The notes under the pieces are model-generated. The model worked only from the letters and a program-made list of their open reading frames with translations, did no database searches and was not told the DNA's origin. Shown one piece after another: positions 1-7,125 of a DNA stretch of 36,461 bases. The translations under genes and the position numbers were made by a program. Within the stretch, counting starts at the first letter, position 1. Each line of letters begins with the position of its first letter. The stretch covers positions 1-36,461 of the forward strand of contig NZ_AQWU01000052.1 in assembly GCF_000376265.1 (NCBI RefSeq), read 5' to 3'. This DNA comes from Thermus igniterrae ATCC 700962. GTDB taxonomy: Bacteria > Deinococcota > Deinococci > Deinococcales > Thermaceae.

Positions 1-141
1 GGCCTCTGGCCCCTCCTGGACCTGGACCTGGCCTTGGGGGAGGGCACGGGGGCGGTCCTGGCCATGCCCCTCCTGCGGGCCGCGGCCCGCATCCTCCACA
101 TGGCCACCTTTGCCGAGGCCGGGGTTTCCGGCCCTATTTAG
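1..141 (+). CDS. cobT: CobT, 3' end only (nicotinate-nucleotide:dimethylbenzimidazole phosphoribosyltransferase)
   Basis: Frame 1 is open from the window edge to a TAG at 139-141 and encodes the last 46 residues of a protein. The residues [21 protein letters not shown] followed by [10 protein letters not shown] are the characteristic C-terminal end of CobT, which transfers phosphoribose from nicotinate mononucleotide to 5,6-dimethylbenzimidazole to give alpha-ribazole phosphate for the lower ligand of cobalamin. The gene starts outside the window. It is followed after 4 bases by cobS, the next enzyme of nucleotide loop assembly, so the two are co-transcribed. The identification rests on a short piece but agrees with the neighbours. 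Confidence 0.85.
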   Translation, partial: GLWPLLDLDLALGEGTGAVLAMPLLRAAARILHMATFAEAGVSGPI

Positions 142-145
142 GCCC

Positions 146-844
146 ATGCTCCGCCTCCTGCGGCTGGCCCTGGCCCTCCTCACCGTTTTCCCCTTAGCCC
201 CCAAGGAAGCCTCTTTGGAGGACTTCCCCCGGAGCACGGCCTTCTTCCCCCTGGTGGGCTACCTCCTGGGCCTCCCCCTGGCCCTCCTGGCCCTCCTGCC
301 CCTTCCCGAGGGGCTTCTGGCCGCCCTCCTTTTGGCCCTCCTCCTGGGCCTCACGGGCTTTCTCCACCTGGATGGCCTCCTGGACGCTGCCGATGCCCTC
401 TTGGGCGCAAGGCCCCGGGAGGAGCGGCTCCGCATCCTCAAGGACCCCCACCTGGGCCCCTTCGCCTTCGGCGTGGGGGGGGTCTACCTCCTCCTCCTCT
501 GGCAGGGGCTGGCCCTGGCCCTGGACCCCCTCTTCCTCCTCCTCCTTCCCGGCTTTGGCCGCTTCGCCTGCCTCCCCTTCCTGCGGCGCTACCCCCTTTT
601 GGGTCCGGGCATGGCCGCCCTCATACGGGGGGGCCCTCTCCTCCTCCCCTCCCTCCTGGCCCTGCCCTTTTTCCTCCTCTTTCCCCTGCCCGCCCTCCTC
701 GGCCTCCTGGCCGCCTACGGCGTGGCCCGGCTGGCCCTGGCCCGCCTGGGGGGGCTAAACGGGGACATCCTGGGGGCCATGATCGCCCTGGGGGAGCTGG
801 CCGCCCTGCTAGGCTACGCTCTATGGAGGCACCTAGGCGGGTAA
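146..844 (+). CDS. cobS: CobS, adenosylcobinamide-GDP ribazoletransferase
   Basis: A 232-residue, extremely Leu-rich integral membrane protein with about six hydrophobic segments. CobS joins adenosylcobinamide-GDP to alpha-ribazole (phosphate) in the inner membrane, the last assembly step of the nucleotide loop of B12. Family marks include LTVFPL near the N-terminus, the acidic [14 protein letters not shown] segment (about residues 80-95) and [15 protein letters not shown] just after it, which are the conserved cytoplasmic loop of the family. The ATG at 146 is preferred over the in-frame ATG at 110 because the latter lies inside cobT and the 146 start gives the usual N-terminus (MLRLLRLAL). 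Length is normal for the family (about 240-250). The end overlaps the following adenosyltransferase by 22 bases, so translation is coupled. Confidence 0.93.
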   Translation: MLRLLRLALALLTVFPLAPKEASLEDFPRSTAFFPLVGYLLGLPLALLALLPLPEGLLAALLLALLLGLTGFLHLDGLLDAADALLGARPREERLRILKDPHLGPFAFGVGGVYLLLLWQGLALALDPLFLLLLPGFGRFACLPFLRRYPLLGPGMAALIRGGPLLLPSLLALPFFLLFPLPALLGLLAAYGVARLALARLGGLNGDILGAMIALGELAALLGYALWRHLGG

Positions 845-1386
845 GGCCCTACGGGAAACCTGAGGGGGAGCGGCGGGGCCTCCTCCTGGTCTACACCGGG
901 GAGGGCAAGGGGAAGAGCACCGCGGCCTTCGGCCTGGCCCTCCGGGCCCACGGGCGGGGGCTGAGGGTGCGCGTCTTCCAGTTCCTCAAGCACCAGGGGG
1001 CCCGCTTTGGGGAGCACCGGGCCCTGGAGGCCCTGGGCATCCCCATAGAGGGCCTGGGGGACGGGTTTACCTGGAGAAGCCGGGACCTGGAGGCCTCGGC
1101 CCAGCTGGCCCGGGAGGGGTGGGAGCGGGCCAAGGAGGCCCTCCTCTCCGGGGCGTGGGACCTCCTGGTGCTGGACGAGGCCACCTACCCCTTGCGCTAC
1201 GGCTGGATTGCCCTCGAGGACTTCCTGGGAGCCCTCAGGGCCCGCCCCCGGCATGTGCACGTGGTGGTGACGGGAAGGGGTGCCCCCGAGGCCCTCTTGG
1301 AGCTGGCGGACACGGTGACGGAGATGCGCAAGCTCAAGCACGCCTTTGACCAGGGAGTCCCCGCCCAGCGGGGCATTGAGCACTGA
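823..1386 (+). CDS. cobO: Cob(I)yrinic acid a,c-diamide adenosyltransferase (CobA/BtuR/CobO family)
   Basis: A 187-residue cytosolic enzyme that adenosylates the cobalt of Co(I) corrinoids with ATP. The P-loop variant GEGKGKST at about residues 27-34 is diagnostic for the CobA/BtuR family; [15 protein letters not shown] (about 115-130) carries the Walker B-like acidic residues, and [22 protein letters not shown] near the C-terminus is the usual family end. The start at 823 lies inside the end of cobS and the stop overlaps the start of the next ORF (TGATG), so it is part of one tightly coupled cob operon. Symbol usage differs between species (cobA, btuR, cobO); the function is secure. The PduO and EutT type adenosyltransferases are unrelated in sequence and are excluded. 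Confidence 0.93.
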   Translation: MEAPRRVRPYGKPEGERRGLLLVYTGEGKGKSTAAFGLALRAHGRGLRVRVFQFLKHQGARFGEHRALEALGIPIEGLGDGFTWRSRDLEASAQLAREGWERAKEALLSGAWDLLVLDEATYPLRYGWIALEDFLGALRARPRHVHVVVTGRGAPEALLELADTVTEMRKLKHAFDQGVPAQRGIEH

Positions 1387-1712
1387 TGCGCTATCCCATC
1401 ACCCCCGATGGGCGCTACTTCGTGGCCAAGGGGAGGCTCTGGCGTTGCACGGACCCAAGCCTCCCCCCGGAGGAACGAACACGCTGGGTGAAGGCCCTGA
1501 TGCAGGCCCGGCGGGCGGTGCGGGAGGCCAAAAGGCGGGGGGACCTCGAGGCCCTTAAGGAAGCCCGCCGGCGGGTGGACGAGGCCAAGCGGGCCCTGGG
1601 GGAGCGGGGGCCCCCCTGGTGGGGGAAGGGGCCGGACTACACGGGGAAGCGGGTGGAAAACACCCCCTATCGGGACGGGTACCTTAGCCTGAGGAAGGAT
1701 GCGGATCCCTAG
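1386..1712 (+). CDS. Conserved hypothetical small basic protein in the cob operon
   Basis: A 108-residue soluble protein of unknown function. It begins [20 protein letters not shown], continues with a charged, probably helical stretch (residues 30-80, rich in Arg, Lys, Glu and Ala, possibly a short coiled coil), and ends with GPPWWGKGPDYTGKR and NTPYRDGYLSLR. From memory, proteins with this pattern (a Trp-Arg-Cys motif, an ARRAV helix, then a Trp-Trp pair) occur as uncharacterised proteins in diverse bacteria, so it is a real family rather than a chance ORF. The start ATG overlaps the preceding stop (TGATG) and the end overlaps cobB by 14 bases, so it is translated as part of the cob operon. 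Whether it acts in B12 metabolism is unknown. Confidence 0.75.
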   Translation: MRYPITPDGRYFVAKGRLWRCTDPSLPPEERTRWVKALMQARRAVREAKRRGDLEALKEARRRVDEAKRALGERGPPWWGKGPDYTGKRVENTPYRDGYLSLRKDADP

Positions 1713-3027
1713 GCTCCTCCTGGCCGCCCCCCACTCGGGGGCGGGGAAGACCACGGTGGCCCTGGCCCTCCTCCAGCGCCTGCGGGCCCTGGGCCTAAGG
1801 GTCCAGCCCTTCAAGGTGGGCCCCGACTACATAGACCCCACCCATCTGGAGCGGGCCGCGGGCCGGAGGCCCTACAACCTGGATGGCTTCTTCCTCAGCG
1901 AGGAGGGCCTGCTCTCCCTCTTCCAACACGGGGCCCGGGGGGCGGACCTGGCCCTGGTGGAGGGGGTCATGGGCCTCTTTGACGGCAAGGACCCCCTGGG
2001 GCGGGTGGGCTCCACCGCCCAGGTGGCCGTCCTCCTCCGGGCCCCCGTGGTCCTGGTGGTGGATGCCTGGGGCATGGCGGGTTCCATTGCCCCCTTGGTC
2101 CAGGGTTTCCGGGGCTTCCGCCCCGGGGTGGAGGTGGTGGGGGTGGTGGCCAACCGGGTGGGCTCGGAGCGCCACGCGGAGGTTCTGCAGGAGGCCCTTT
2201 CTGCCATCGGCCTTCCCCTCCTGGGTTGGCTCCCCCGGGACCCCACCCTGGAGGTGCCCGAGCGGCACCTGGGCCTGGTGCTGGCCGGGGAGGTGGAACC
2301 TCCCCTGGAGGCCTTAGGGCAGGCTGGGGCGTGGGACCTGGAGGCCCTTCTCCGGCTGGCGGAGGAAGCCCCGCCCCTGCCCTCCGTCCCTCCCTTCCTG
2401 CCCGAGCCCCGCCCTTCCCGGGTGCGCATCGCCTACGCCTGGGACCAGGCCTTCCGCTTCTACTACCCCGAGGCCCTGGAGCTCCTCGAGGCCCTGGGGG
2501 CCGAGCTCATCCCCTTCAGCCCCCTGCACGATGAGGCCCTCCCCCAGGCTCAGGGCCTCCTCCTGGGGGGCGGCTACCCCGAGCTCTTGGCCCGGGAGCT
2601 CTCGGAGAACCGCGCCATGCGGGAGGCCATTCGCGGTTTCCCCGGGCCCGTGGTGGCCGAGTGCGGGGGGTACATGTACCTGGCCCAGGGCCTTTGGGTA
2701 GGGGAGGCTTTTTACCCCATGGCGGGGCGGGTCCCCGGGGAGGCCCGCATGGCGGAAAGGCCTGTGCTGGGCTACCGGGAGGTGGTGGCCCTGCGGGATG
2801 GCCCTGTGGCCAGGAAAGGCGAGGTCTATAGGGGCCACGAGTTCCACTACGCCCACCTACCCCCCTCCCCAAGCCCCGCCTGGCGGCAGGCCGGTGGGGA
2901 AGAGGTGGAGGGGTACACGGACGGCCGGGTCCTGGCCAGCTTCATCCACCTCTACCTACCCGCCCAGCCCCAGGGAGCAAGGAGGTTTCTGGCCCTGGCT
3001 GAGCGGGCTGGGTTTGGAAGGCTCTGA
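1699..3027 (+). CDS. cobB: Cobyrinic acid a,c-diamide synthase, CobB/CbiA type
   Basis: A 442-residue glutamine-dependent amidase that converts the a and c carboxylates of cobyrinic (or hydrogenobyrinic) acid to amides using ATP and glutamine. The N-terminal dethiobiotin-synthetase-like domain has a P-loop, APHSGAGKTTVAL (residues 9-21), followed by VGPDYIDPTHL and LVEGVMGLFDG. The C-terminal half is a class I glutamine amidotransferase-like domain with the catalytic Cys in AECGGYMYLAQG (about residues 325-336) and a late GHEFHYAHL segment. Length fits CbiA/CobB (about 430-460). It is the last gene of the + strand cob operon here. CobQ/CbiP (cobyric acid synthase) was considered, but that family is longer and lacks the PDYIDP pattern. 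Confidence 0.93.
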   Translation: MRIPRLLLAAPHSGAGKTTVALALLQRLRALGLRVQPFKVGPDYIDPTHLERAAGRRPYNLDGFFLSEEGLLSLFQHGARGADLALVEGVMGLFDGKDPLGRVGSTAQVAVLLRAPVVLVVDAWGMAGSIAPLVQGFRGFRPGVEVVGVVANRVGSERHAEVLQEALSAIGLPLLGWLPRDPTLEVPERHLGLVLAGEVEPPLEALGQAGAWDLEALLRLAEEAPPLPSVPPFLPEPRPSRVRIAYAWDQAFRFYYPEALELLEALGAELIPFSPLHDEALPQAQGLLLGGGYPELLARELSENRAMREAIRGFPGPVVAECGGYMYLAQGLWVGEAFYPMAGRVPGEARMAERPVLGYREVVALRDGPVARKGEVYRGHEFHYAHLPPSPSPAWRQAGGEEVEGYTDGRVLASFIHLYLPAQPQGARRFLALAERAGFGRL

Positions 3028-3091
3028 TCTCCCGTAGCGGGCCCTCCGCTTGGGGGTGCCTGCTCTGCGGGCCCATTCAGAGGGGTGCGCC

Positions 3092-3120
3092 TTGACCCCA
3101 GGCCCAACCTGTGGTACCCT
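3092..3120 (+). promoter_or_regulatory. Probable sigma-A promoter of the riboswitch leader
   Basis: A TTGACC (3092-3097) and a TACCCT (3115-3120) are separated by exactly 17 bases, a fair match to the vegetative TTGACA-N17-TATAAT pattern. Transcription would start near 3127, just ahead of the cobalamin riboswitch. The predicted 5' end would open with an 11-bp hairpin (arms 3126-3136 and 3145-3155, one G-U pair). Assignment is by pattern only. Confidence 0.55.
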
Positions 3121-3155
3121 CTCCTCCAGGACGCCCAACACTTAGGGTGTCCTGG

Positions 3156-3300
3156 CCGCGATGCCAGGCCGACAGGTCTGGACGCCCCGCTGAGGGGCGG
3201 TGGGGGAAGTCCGGTGAAAGTCCGGCGCTGTCCCGCAACGGTAACGGGCCCCGTGCCCGAAGCCCGAGTACCCGCTTCGCGGTCATGCCCCGTAGCCCTC
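3156..3300 (+). promoter_or_regulatory. Cobalamin (adenosylcobalamin) riboswitch
   Basis: The 420-base gap between cobB and the next gene contains the conserved cobalamin riboswitch core. GGGGGAAGTCCGGTGAAAGT at 3201-3220 is the GGGAA..CCGGTG..AATCCGG element; it is followed by a CGCTGTCCCGCAACGGTAAC-like stretch (the conserved CCCGCAACxGTAA element), and then by AAGCCCGAGTACCCGC at 3260-3275, which fits the B12 box (AGYCMGGAGACCTGCC). The limits are approximate. About 145 bases of expression platform follow, with a hairpin GACCCGGG-TACG-CCTGGGTC (3366-3385, one G-U pair) but no clear U-tract, so translational control of the thioesterase RBS or an unseen terminator are both possible. By analogy with other genomes it should repress the downstream B12-independent enzymes when B12 is plentiful. 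Confidence 0.92.
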
Positions 3301-3447
3301 GAGGCAAGGGTGAAGGTGGTGATGCCTGTGGGACCTTGATTTGCTTCTTTCCCAGAAAAATCGCAGACCCGGGTACGCCTGGGTCCGGAGACTTAGGCTC
3401 TAGGCCCGTCTGATTGCGCTCTGAAGGCGCGATGAGGGAGGTTTAAC

Positions 3448-3834
3448 GTGCGGGAGACCCGCATGGTCTACCCCGTTTTTCCTGGGGAAAGCAACCACTA
3501 CGGAACCCTTTTCGGCGGCACCGCCATGGCCTGGATGGATCAGGCGGCCTTTGTGGCTGCCACCCGGCATGCCCGGCGCAAGGTGGTCACGGTGCACTCG
3601 GACGCGGTGGACTTTCGGCGGCCTGTGCCCGTGGGCTCCATCGTGGAGCTGGTGGCCCGGGTGGTGGAGGTGGGGCGCACCTCCATGCGGGTGGAGGTGG
3701 AAATGTGGGTGGAGCCCGTGGAGGAGGGCAAGGAGCCCTACTTGGCGGCGCGGGGCGGCTTCGTGCTGGTGGCCCTGGACCCCATGGGGCGGCCGACCCC
3801 CGTCCCCCCTTTGGAGGGCGGCCATGCAGGTTAG
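3448..3834 (+). CDS. Hotdog-fold acyl-CoA thioesterase (YciA/BACH type)
   Basis: A 128-residue protein with the single hotdog domain of the acyl-CoA hydrolase family. NHYGTLFGGTAMAWMDQAAFVAA (residues 13-35) is the signature of YciA/BACH thioesterases, with the catalytic Asp in the MDQAA motif; VTVHSDAVDFRRPVPVGS is the second conserved block. Substrate range cannot be read from sequence. The start is GTG at 3448, supported by a GGGAGG ribosome site six bases upstream; no ATG lies nearby. It is the first gene after the cobalamin riboswitch and its end overlaps the metE remnant by 11 bases. Why a thioesterase should be B12-regulated is not obvious; it may simply ride in the operon. Confidence 0.88.
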   Translation: MRETRMVYPVFPGESNHYGTLFGGTAMAWMDQAAFVAATRHARRKVVTVHSDAVDFRRPVPVGSIVELVARVVEVGRTSMRVEVEMWVEPVEEGKEPYLAARGGFVLVALDPMGRPTPVPPLEGGHAG

Positions 3835-4394
3835 GACCCTGGCCTACGGCCTTCCCCGGCTGGGGCCCAACCGGGAGTACAAGAGCCTGCTGGAGGGCTT
3901 CTGGGGGGGACGGATGGACCGGGAGGCCTTCCTGCAGGGCCTGGAGAGCCTGGAGGCCCTGCGGCTTGCGGCCTACGGGGCCCATGTGGACTTCTACCCC
4001 GTGGGGGAGATGAGCCTTTACGACCCCCTCCTGGATCTGGCGGTCATGGTCGGGGTCTACCCCGTGGACCCCCAGGACCTCGAGGCCTACTACCGCCTGC
4101 CCCTGCGCAAGTGGTTTGTCCAGCGCACCGGCCGCCCGTCAGGATCCCCGCTTCCTCGAGGCCCTCTCCGACCTGGAGGTGGACGTAGGACCGGGGGCCT
4201 TCGACGTCCACACCCCTCTCCTCCTCACCCCCGGGGAAATCCAGGCTCGTCTCCAGGCCTATGCCCAACACATCCCCCCTCGCCGCCTTTGGGTCAACCC
4301 CGACTGCGGGCTCAAGACCCGGCGCTGGGAGGAGGTGGCCGCGGCCCGGGCCCTGCGGGCCCAATGGGAGGGAAGGGATGCTGAGGGAGCCTAG
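3824..4394 (+). pseudogene. metE: metE remnant (cobalamin-independent methionine synthase), internally deleted and frameshifted
   Basis: The first ~105 codons (frame of ATG 3824) match the start of MetE: LAYGLPRLGPNREYKSLLEGFW, then HVDFYPVGEMSLYDPLLDLA, ending near LRKWF, which aligns with the TKWF region of the intact enzyme. At about 4120-4130 the match jumps in another frame (+1) to the extreme C-terminus: FLEALSDLEVDVGPGAFDVHTPL and RRLWVNPDCGLKTRRW, ending at TAG 4392-4394. Roughly 550 of about 750 residues are gone, including three of the four zinc/homocysteine ligands; only the last Cys (in NPDCGLKTR) remains. The enzyme normally makes methionine from homocysteine and methyl-tetrahydrofolate triglutamate without B12, so its place behind a B12 riboswitch is classical. 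It cannot be functional. The tail overlaps nrdB by 17 bases. Confidence 0.92.
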
Positions 4395-5346
4395 GTCCCA
4401 CTACCGGCCCTACCAGTACCCCGGGTTCCTCCGCTTCCGGGACGCCATCCGCCACAGCTACTGGGTGCACACGGAGTTCAGCTTCGCCGCCGACCTCCAG
4501 GACTACGCCCTTTCGGGGGAGGAGGTCCGTTCCCTGGTGCGCCGGGCCCTTTTGGCCATCGCCCAGGTGGAGCTCTCCGTGAAGCTCTTCTGGGCCCGGG
4601 TTTATGAGGTCTTCCCCAAGCCCGAGGTGGCCGAGGTGGGCATGACCTTTGCGGAAAGCGAGGTACGCCACGCCAACGCCTACGCCCACCTTCTGGACCT
4701 CCTTTCCCTGGAAGCCCTATTTCCCAAAGCCCTGGAGGAACCAGCCCTGAAGGACCGGCAACACCTCCTCTCCCAGGTGCTCCAGCGCTCCCGCCAGCAG
4801 GAACCCAGGGACTACGCCATGGCCCTCCTCCTCTTCTCCGCCTTCACCGAGCACATCTCCCTCTTCTCCCAGTTCTACGCCCTCATGGCCCTGAACCGCA
4901 GGGAAGGCCTCTTCAAGGGCATCTCCAACGCCATAGAGGCCACCAGCAAGGAGGAGAACATCCACGGGCTCTTCGGGGTGGAGCTTTTGCGCCTCTGGCG
5001 GGAGGAGGAGCCCCACCTCTTCGGCCAGGCCTTCGCCGAGGAGGCCCTGCGCTTTGCCCAGGAGTTCTATCGGGCCGAGGAGGCCCTCCTGGAATGGATT
5101 TTCGCCGGGGGGGAGCCCAAGGCGGTGGGCTTCGCTGAGACCCGGGAATTTCTTAAGAGCCGCTACAACCAAGTTCTGGCCCTCCACGGGCTACCCGAGC
5201 CCTTTCGGGTGGACAGTGACCTCCTCAGGGACACGGAGTGGTTCCAGCTGGAACTCCTGGCCGACAAGGAGGTGGACTTCTTCAACAAGCGGAGCGTGGC
5301 CTATGCCCGCAGGGTGCAGGGCTACGATCCGGAGGACCTTTTCTAG
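4378..5346 (+). CDS. nrdB: Class I ribonucleotide reductase, small (radical-generating) subunit NrdB
   Basis: A 322-residue ferritin-like protein that houses the dimetal site and initiates the radical used by NrdA for NDP reduction. Candidate metal ligands follow the R2 pattern: E65 (in QVELSVKLFW), E95 and H98 (in SEVRHANAY), E158 (in FTEHISLF), E193 and H196 (in KEENIHGLFG). Y102, four residues after H98, occupies the position of the radical tyrosine, so a tyrosyl-radical enzyme is likely rather than a Phe-bearing class Ic. The first ligand is Glu instead of the Asp of E. coli. The ATG at 4378 is preferred: a GGGAGGGAAGG site precedes it, whereas the longer in-frame extension runs over the metE remnant. 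It overlaps that remnant and is followed nine bases later by nrdA. Confidence 0.92.
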   Translation: MLREPRSHYRPYQYPGFLRFRDAIRHSYWVHTEFSFAADLQDYALSGEEVRSLVRRALLAIAQVELSVKLFWARVYEVFPKPEVAEVGMTFAESEVRHANAYAHLLDLLSLEALFPKALEEPALKDRQHLLSQVLQRSRQQEPRDYAMALLLFSAFTEHISLFSQFYALMALNRREGLFKGISNAIEATSKEENIHGLFGVELLRLWREEEPHLFGQAFAEEALRFAQEFYRAEEALLEWIFAGGEPKAVGFAETREFLKSRYNQVLALHGLPEPFRVDSDLLRDTEWFQLELLADKEVDFFNKRSVAYARRVQGYDPEDLF

Positions 5347-5354
5347 GGGGAAGC

Positions 5355-7028
5355 ATGCTTCGCACGAAGGAGCGCACATACCAACCCTGGTACTGGGTTA
5401 ACGAGTGGACGCGGCTCTACATGCGTCGGGGCTACCTCCTCCCCGGGGTGACGGTGGAGGAGCGGGTGCGGCAGATCGCCGACCGGGCCGAGGCCCTCAC
5501 GGGGATCGAGGGTTTCTCCCAGAAGTTCCAGGCTTACATGGCCCGGGGGTGGTACTCCCTGGCCACCCCCATCTGGGCCAACTACGGTCTCAGGCGGGGC
5601 CTGCCCATCTCCTGCTACGGTACCTACGTGGAGGATGACACCGCCTCCATCCTGAAGGCGGTGGCGGAGATCGGCATGATGAGCAAGCAGGGTGGGGGCA
5701 CTTCCGTCTACCTGGGGTCCCTCAGGCCCCGGGGAGCCCCCATCCGGGACAACGGGGAGAGCAACGGCTCCTATGCCTTCGCCTCCCTCTTTGACCGGGT
5801 TATAGAGGTCTTCAACCAGGGCTCTACCCGCCGGGGCCAGTGCGCCGCCTACCTCCCCATAGAGCACCCGGACTTCTGGGAGTGGCTCCGCATACAGCGG
5901 GAGAACTCGGAGGTCCAGTCCCTCTTCTGGGGGGTTTCCGTGGGGGATGAGTGGCTTGAGGCCATGGTGGCTGGGGACCGGGAGAAGCGGGAGCGCTGGG
6001 CGGCGGTTTTGAAGAGTCGGGCGGAGGTGGGCATTCCCTACCTCTTCTTCCGGGACAACGCCAACCGCCAGGCCCCTGAGGTGTTCAAGCGGCTCGGGAA
6101 GACCATTTGGGCCAGCAACCTCTGCACCGAGATCATGCTCCCTTCGGATCCCGAGGAAAGCTTTGTCTGTTGCCTCTCCTCCCTCAACCTCCTCCACTTT
6201 GACGAGTGGAAGGACACCGATGCGGTGGAGACCCTTACCATCTTCCTGGACTCCGTCCTGGACGACTTCATAGCGAAGGCGGAAGGCATCCCCTACCTGG
6301 AGCGAGCCGTGCGCTTTGCCCGGCGCTACCGGGCCATTGGGATCGGAGTTTTGGGCTGGCACAGCTACCTACAGTCCAAGGGAATTCCCTTGGAGAGCAC
6401 GGAGGCCCTCCTTCTCAACAACCTCATTTTTAAGACCATCCGAGAAAAGGCAGAGCTGGCCTCCAGATGGCTCAGGGAGCGCCACCCCGAGGACGAGCTG
6501 GCCGAGGTCATGGAGCGGCGCAACGCCACCCTGCTGGCGGTGGCCCCCACCAAGTCCAGCGCCTTCATCCTGGGCCAGGTCTCCCCCTCCGTAGAGCCCT
6601 ACATGAGCAACTACTACCTCAAGGACCTGCAGAAGGCCCGGGTGCCCTTCAAGAACCCCTTTCTGGAGGAGCTCCTTCGGGAAAAGGGCAAAGATGAGGA
6701 AAAGGTGTGGCAAAGCATCCTGGAGCATAACGGCTCCGTGCAGCACCTGGACTTCCTCAGCGAGGAGGAGAAGGCGGTCTTCAAGACCTTCGCCGAGGTT
6801 TCCCAAAAGACCCTGGTGAACCTGGCGGCGGGGCGGCAGCGGTACATTGACCAGGGCCAGTCCCTGAACCTGGTGATTCACCCGGAGGCCCCACCCAAGG
6901 ATGTGAACGAGCTCGTTCTCCACGCCTGGCGCTCGGGGCTTAAGGCCCTCTACTACCAGTTCAGCCAGAGTGCGGCCCAGGCCTACAGCCGCGACCTCCT
7001 CCTTTCCTGCCGGGCCTGTGAAGGGTAG
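5355..7028 (+). CDS. nrdA: Class I ribonucleotide reductase, large catalytic subunit NrdA (short form, no ATP cone)
   Basis: A 557-residue catalytic subunit that reduces ribonucleoside diphosphates to deoxyribonucleotides with NrdB. Active-site residues are visible: C87 in LPISCYGTYV, the N255-x-C257-x-E259 trio in SNLCTEIML (radical cysteine finger loop), and C272/C273 in FVCCLSSLNL. The YY pair in LKALYYQFSQ is the radical-transfer pair, and C552-x2-C555 at the extreme C-terminus (SCRACEG) is the redox shuttle for thioredoxin or glutaredoxin. The protein is about 200 residues shorter than typical NrdA (about 760) and starts close to the catalytic barrel, so the N-terminal ATP-cone used for overall activity control is absent. 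The ATG at 5355 follows GGGGGAAGC; an upstream in-frame extension only overlaps nrdB. Confidence 0.92.
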   Translation: MLRTKERTYQPWYWVNEWTRLYMRRGYLLPGVTVEERVRQIADRAEALTGIEGFSQKFQAYMARGWYSLATPIWANYGLRRGLPISCYGTYVEDDTASILKAVAEIGMMSKQGGGTSVYLGSLRPRGAPIRDNGESNGSYAFASLFDRVIEVFNQGSTRRGQCAAYLPIEHPDFWEWLRIQRENSEVQSLFWGVSVGDEWLEAMVAGDREKRERWAAVLKSRAEVGIPYLFFRDNANRQAPEVFKRLGKTIWASNLCTEIMLPSDPEESFVCCLSSLNLLHFDEWKDTDAVETLTIFLDSVLDDFIAKAEGIPYLERAVRFARRYRAIGIGVLGWHSYLQSKGIPLESTEALLLNNLIFKTIREKAELASRWLRERHPEDELAEVMERRNATLLAVAPTKSSAFILGQVSPSVEPYMSNYYLKDLQKARVPFKNPFLEELLREKGKDEEKVWQSILEHNGSVQHLDFLSEEEKAVFKTFAEVSQKTLVNLAAGRQRYIDQGQSLNLVIHPEAPPKDVNELVLHAWRSGLKALYYQFSQSAAQAYSRDLLLSCRACEG

Positions 7029-7081
7029 GCCGCGGGTCGGGCCCGGGTTTTGTCAGGGAAGCTAGGGTTTGGGGCTAGTAG

Positions 7082-7110
7082 GGGCCCCAGGCAAGGGCCT
7101 GGGGCCCTTT
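7082..7110 (+). terminator. Rho-independent-type terminator after nrdA
   Basis: A perfect 11-bp inverted repeat, GGGCCCCAGGC (7082-7092) and GCCTGGGGCCC (7097-7107), encloses an AAGG loop and is followed by TTTCGG. It lies 54 bases after the nrdA stop and is the natural end of the riboswitch operon. The T-tract is short, as is common in Thermus. Confidence 0.72.
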
Positions 7111-7125
7111 CGGGAGCCCTGGAGC

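Noticed and set aside
3126-3155. Hairpin at the end of cobB considered as the cob operon terminator
   Set aside because: It lies at or after the predicted start of the riboswitch transcript and has no T-tract, so it is better seen as the 5' part of the leader.
5343-6362. Minus-strand open frame of 339 codons within nrdA
   Set aside because: No recognisable sequence and fully covered by well-conserved NrdA.
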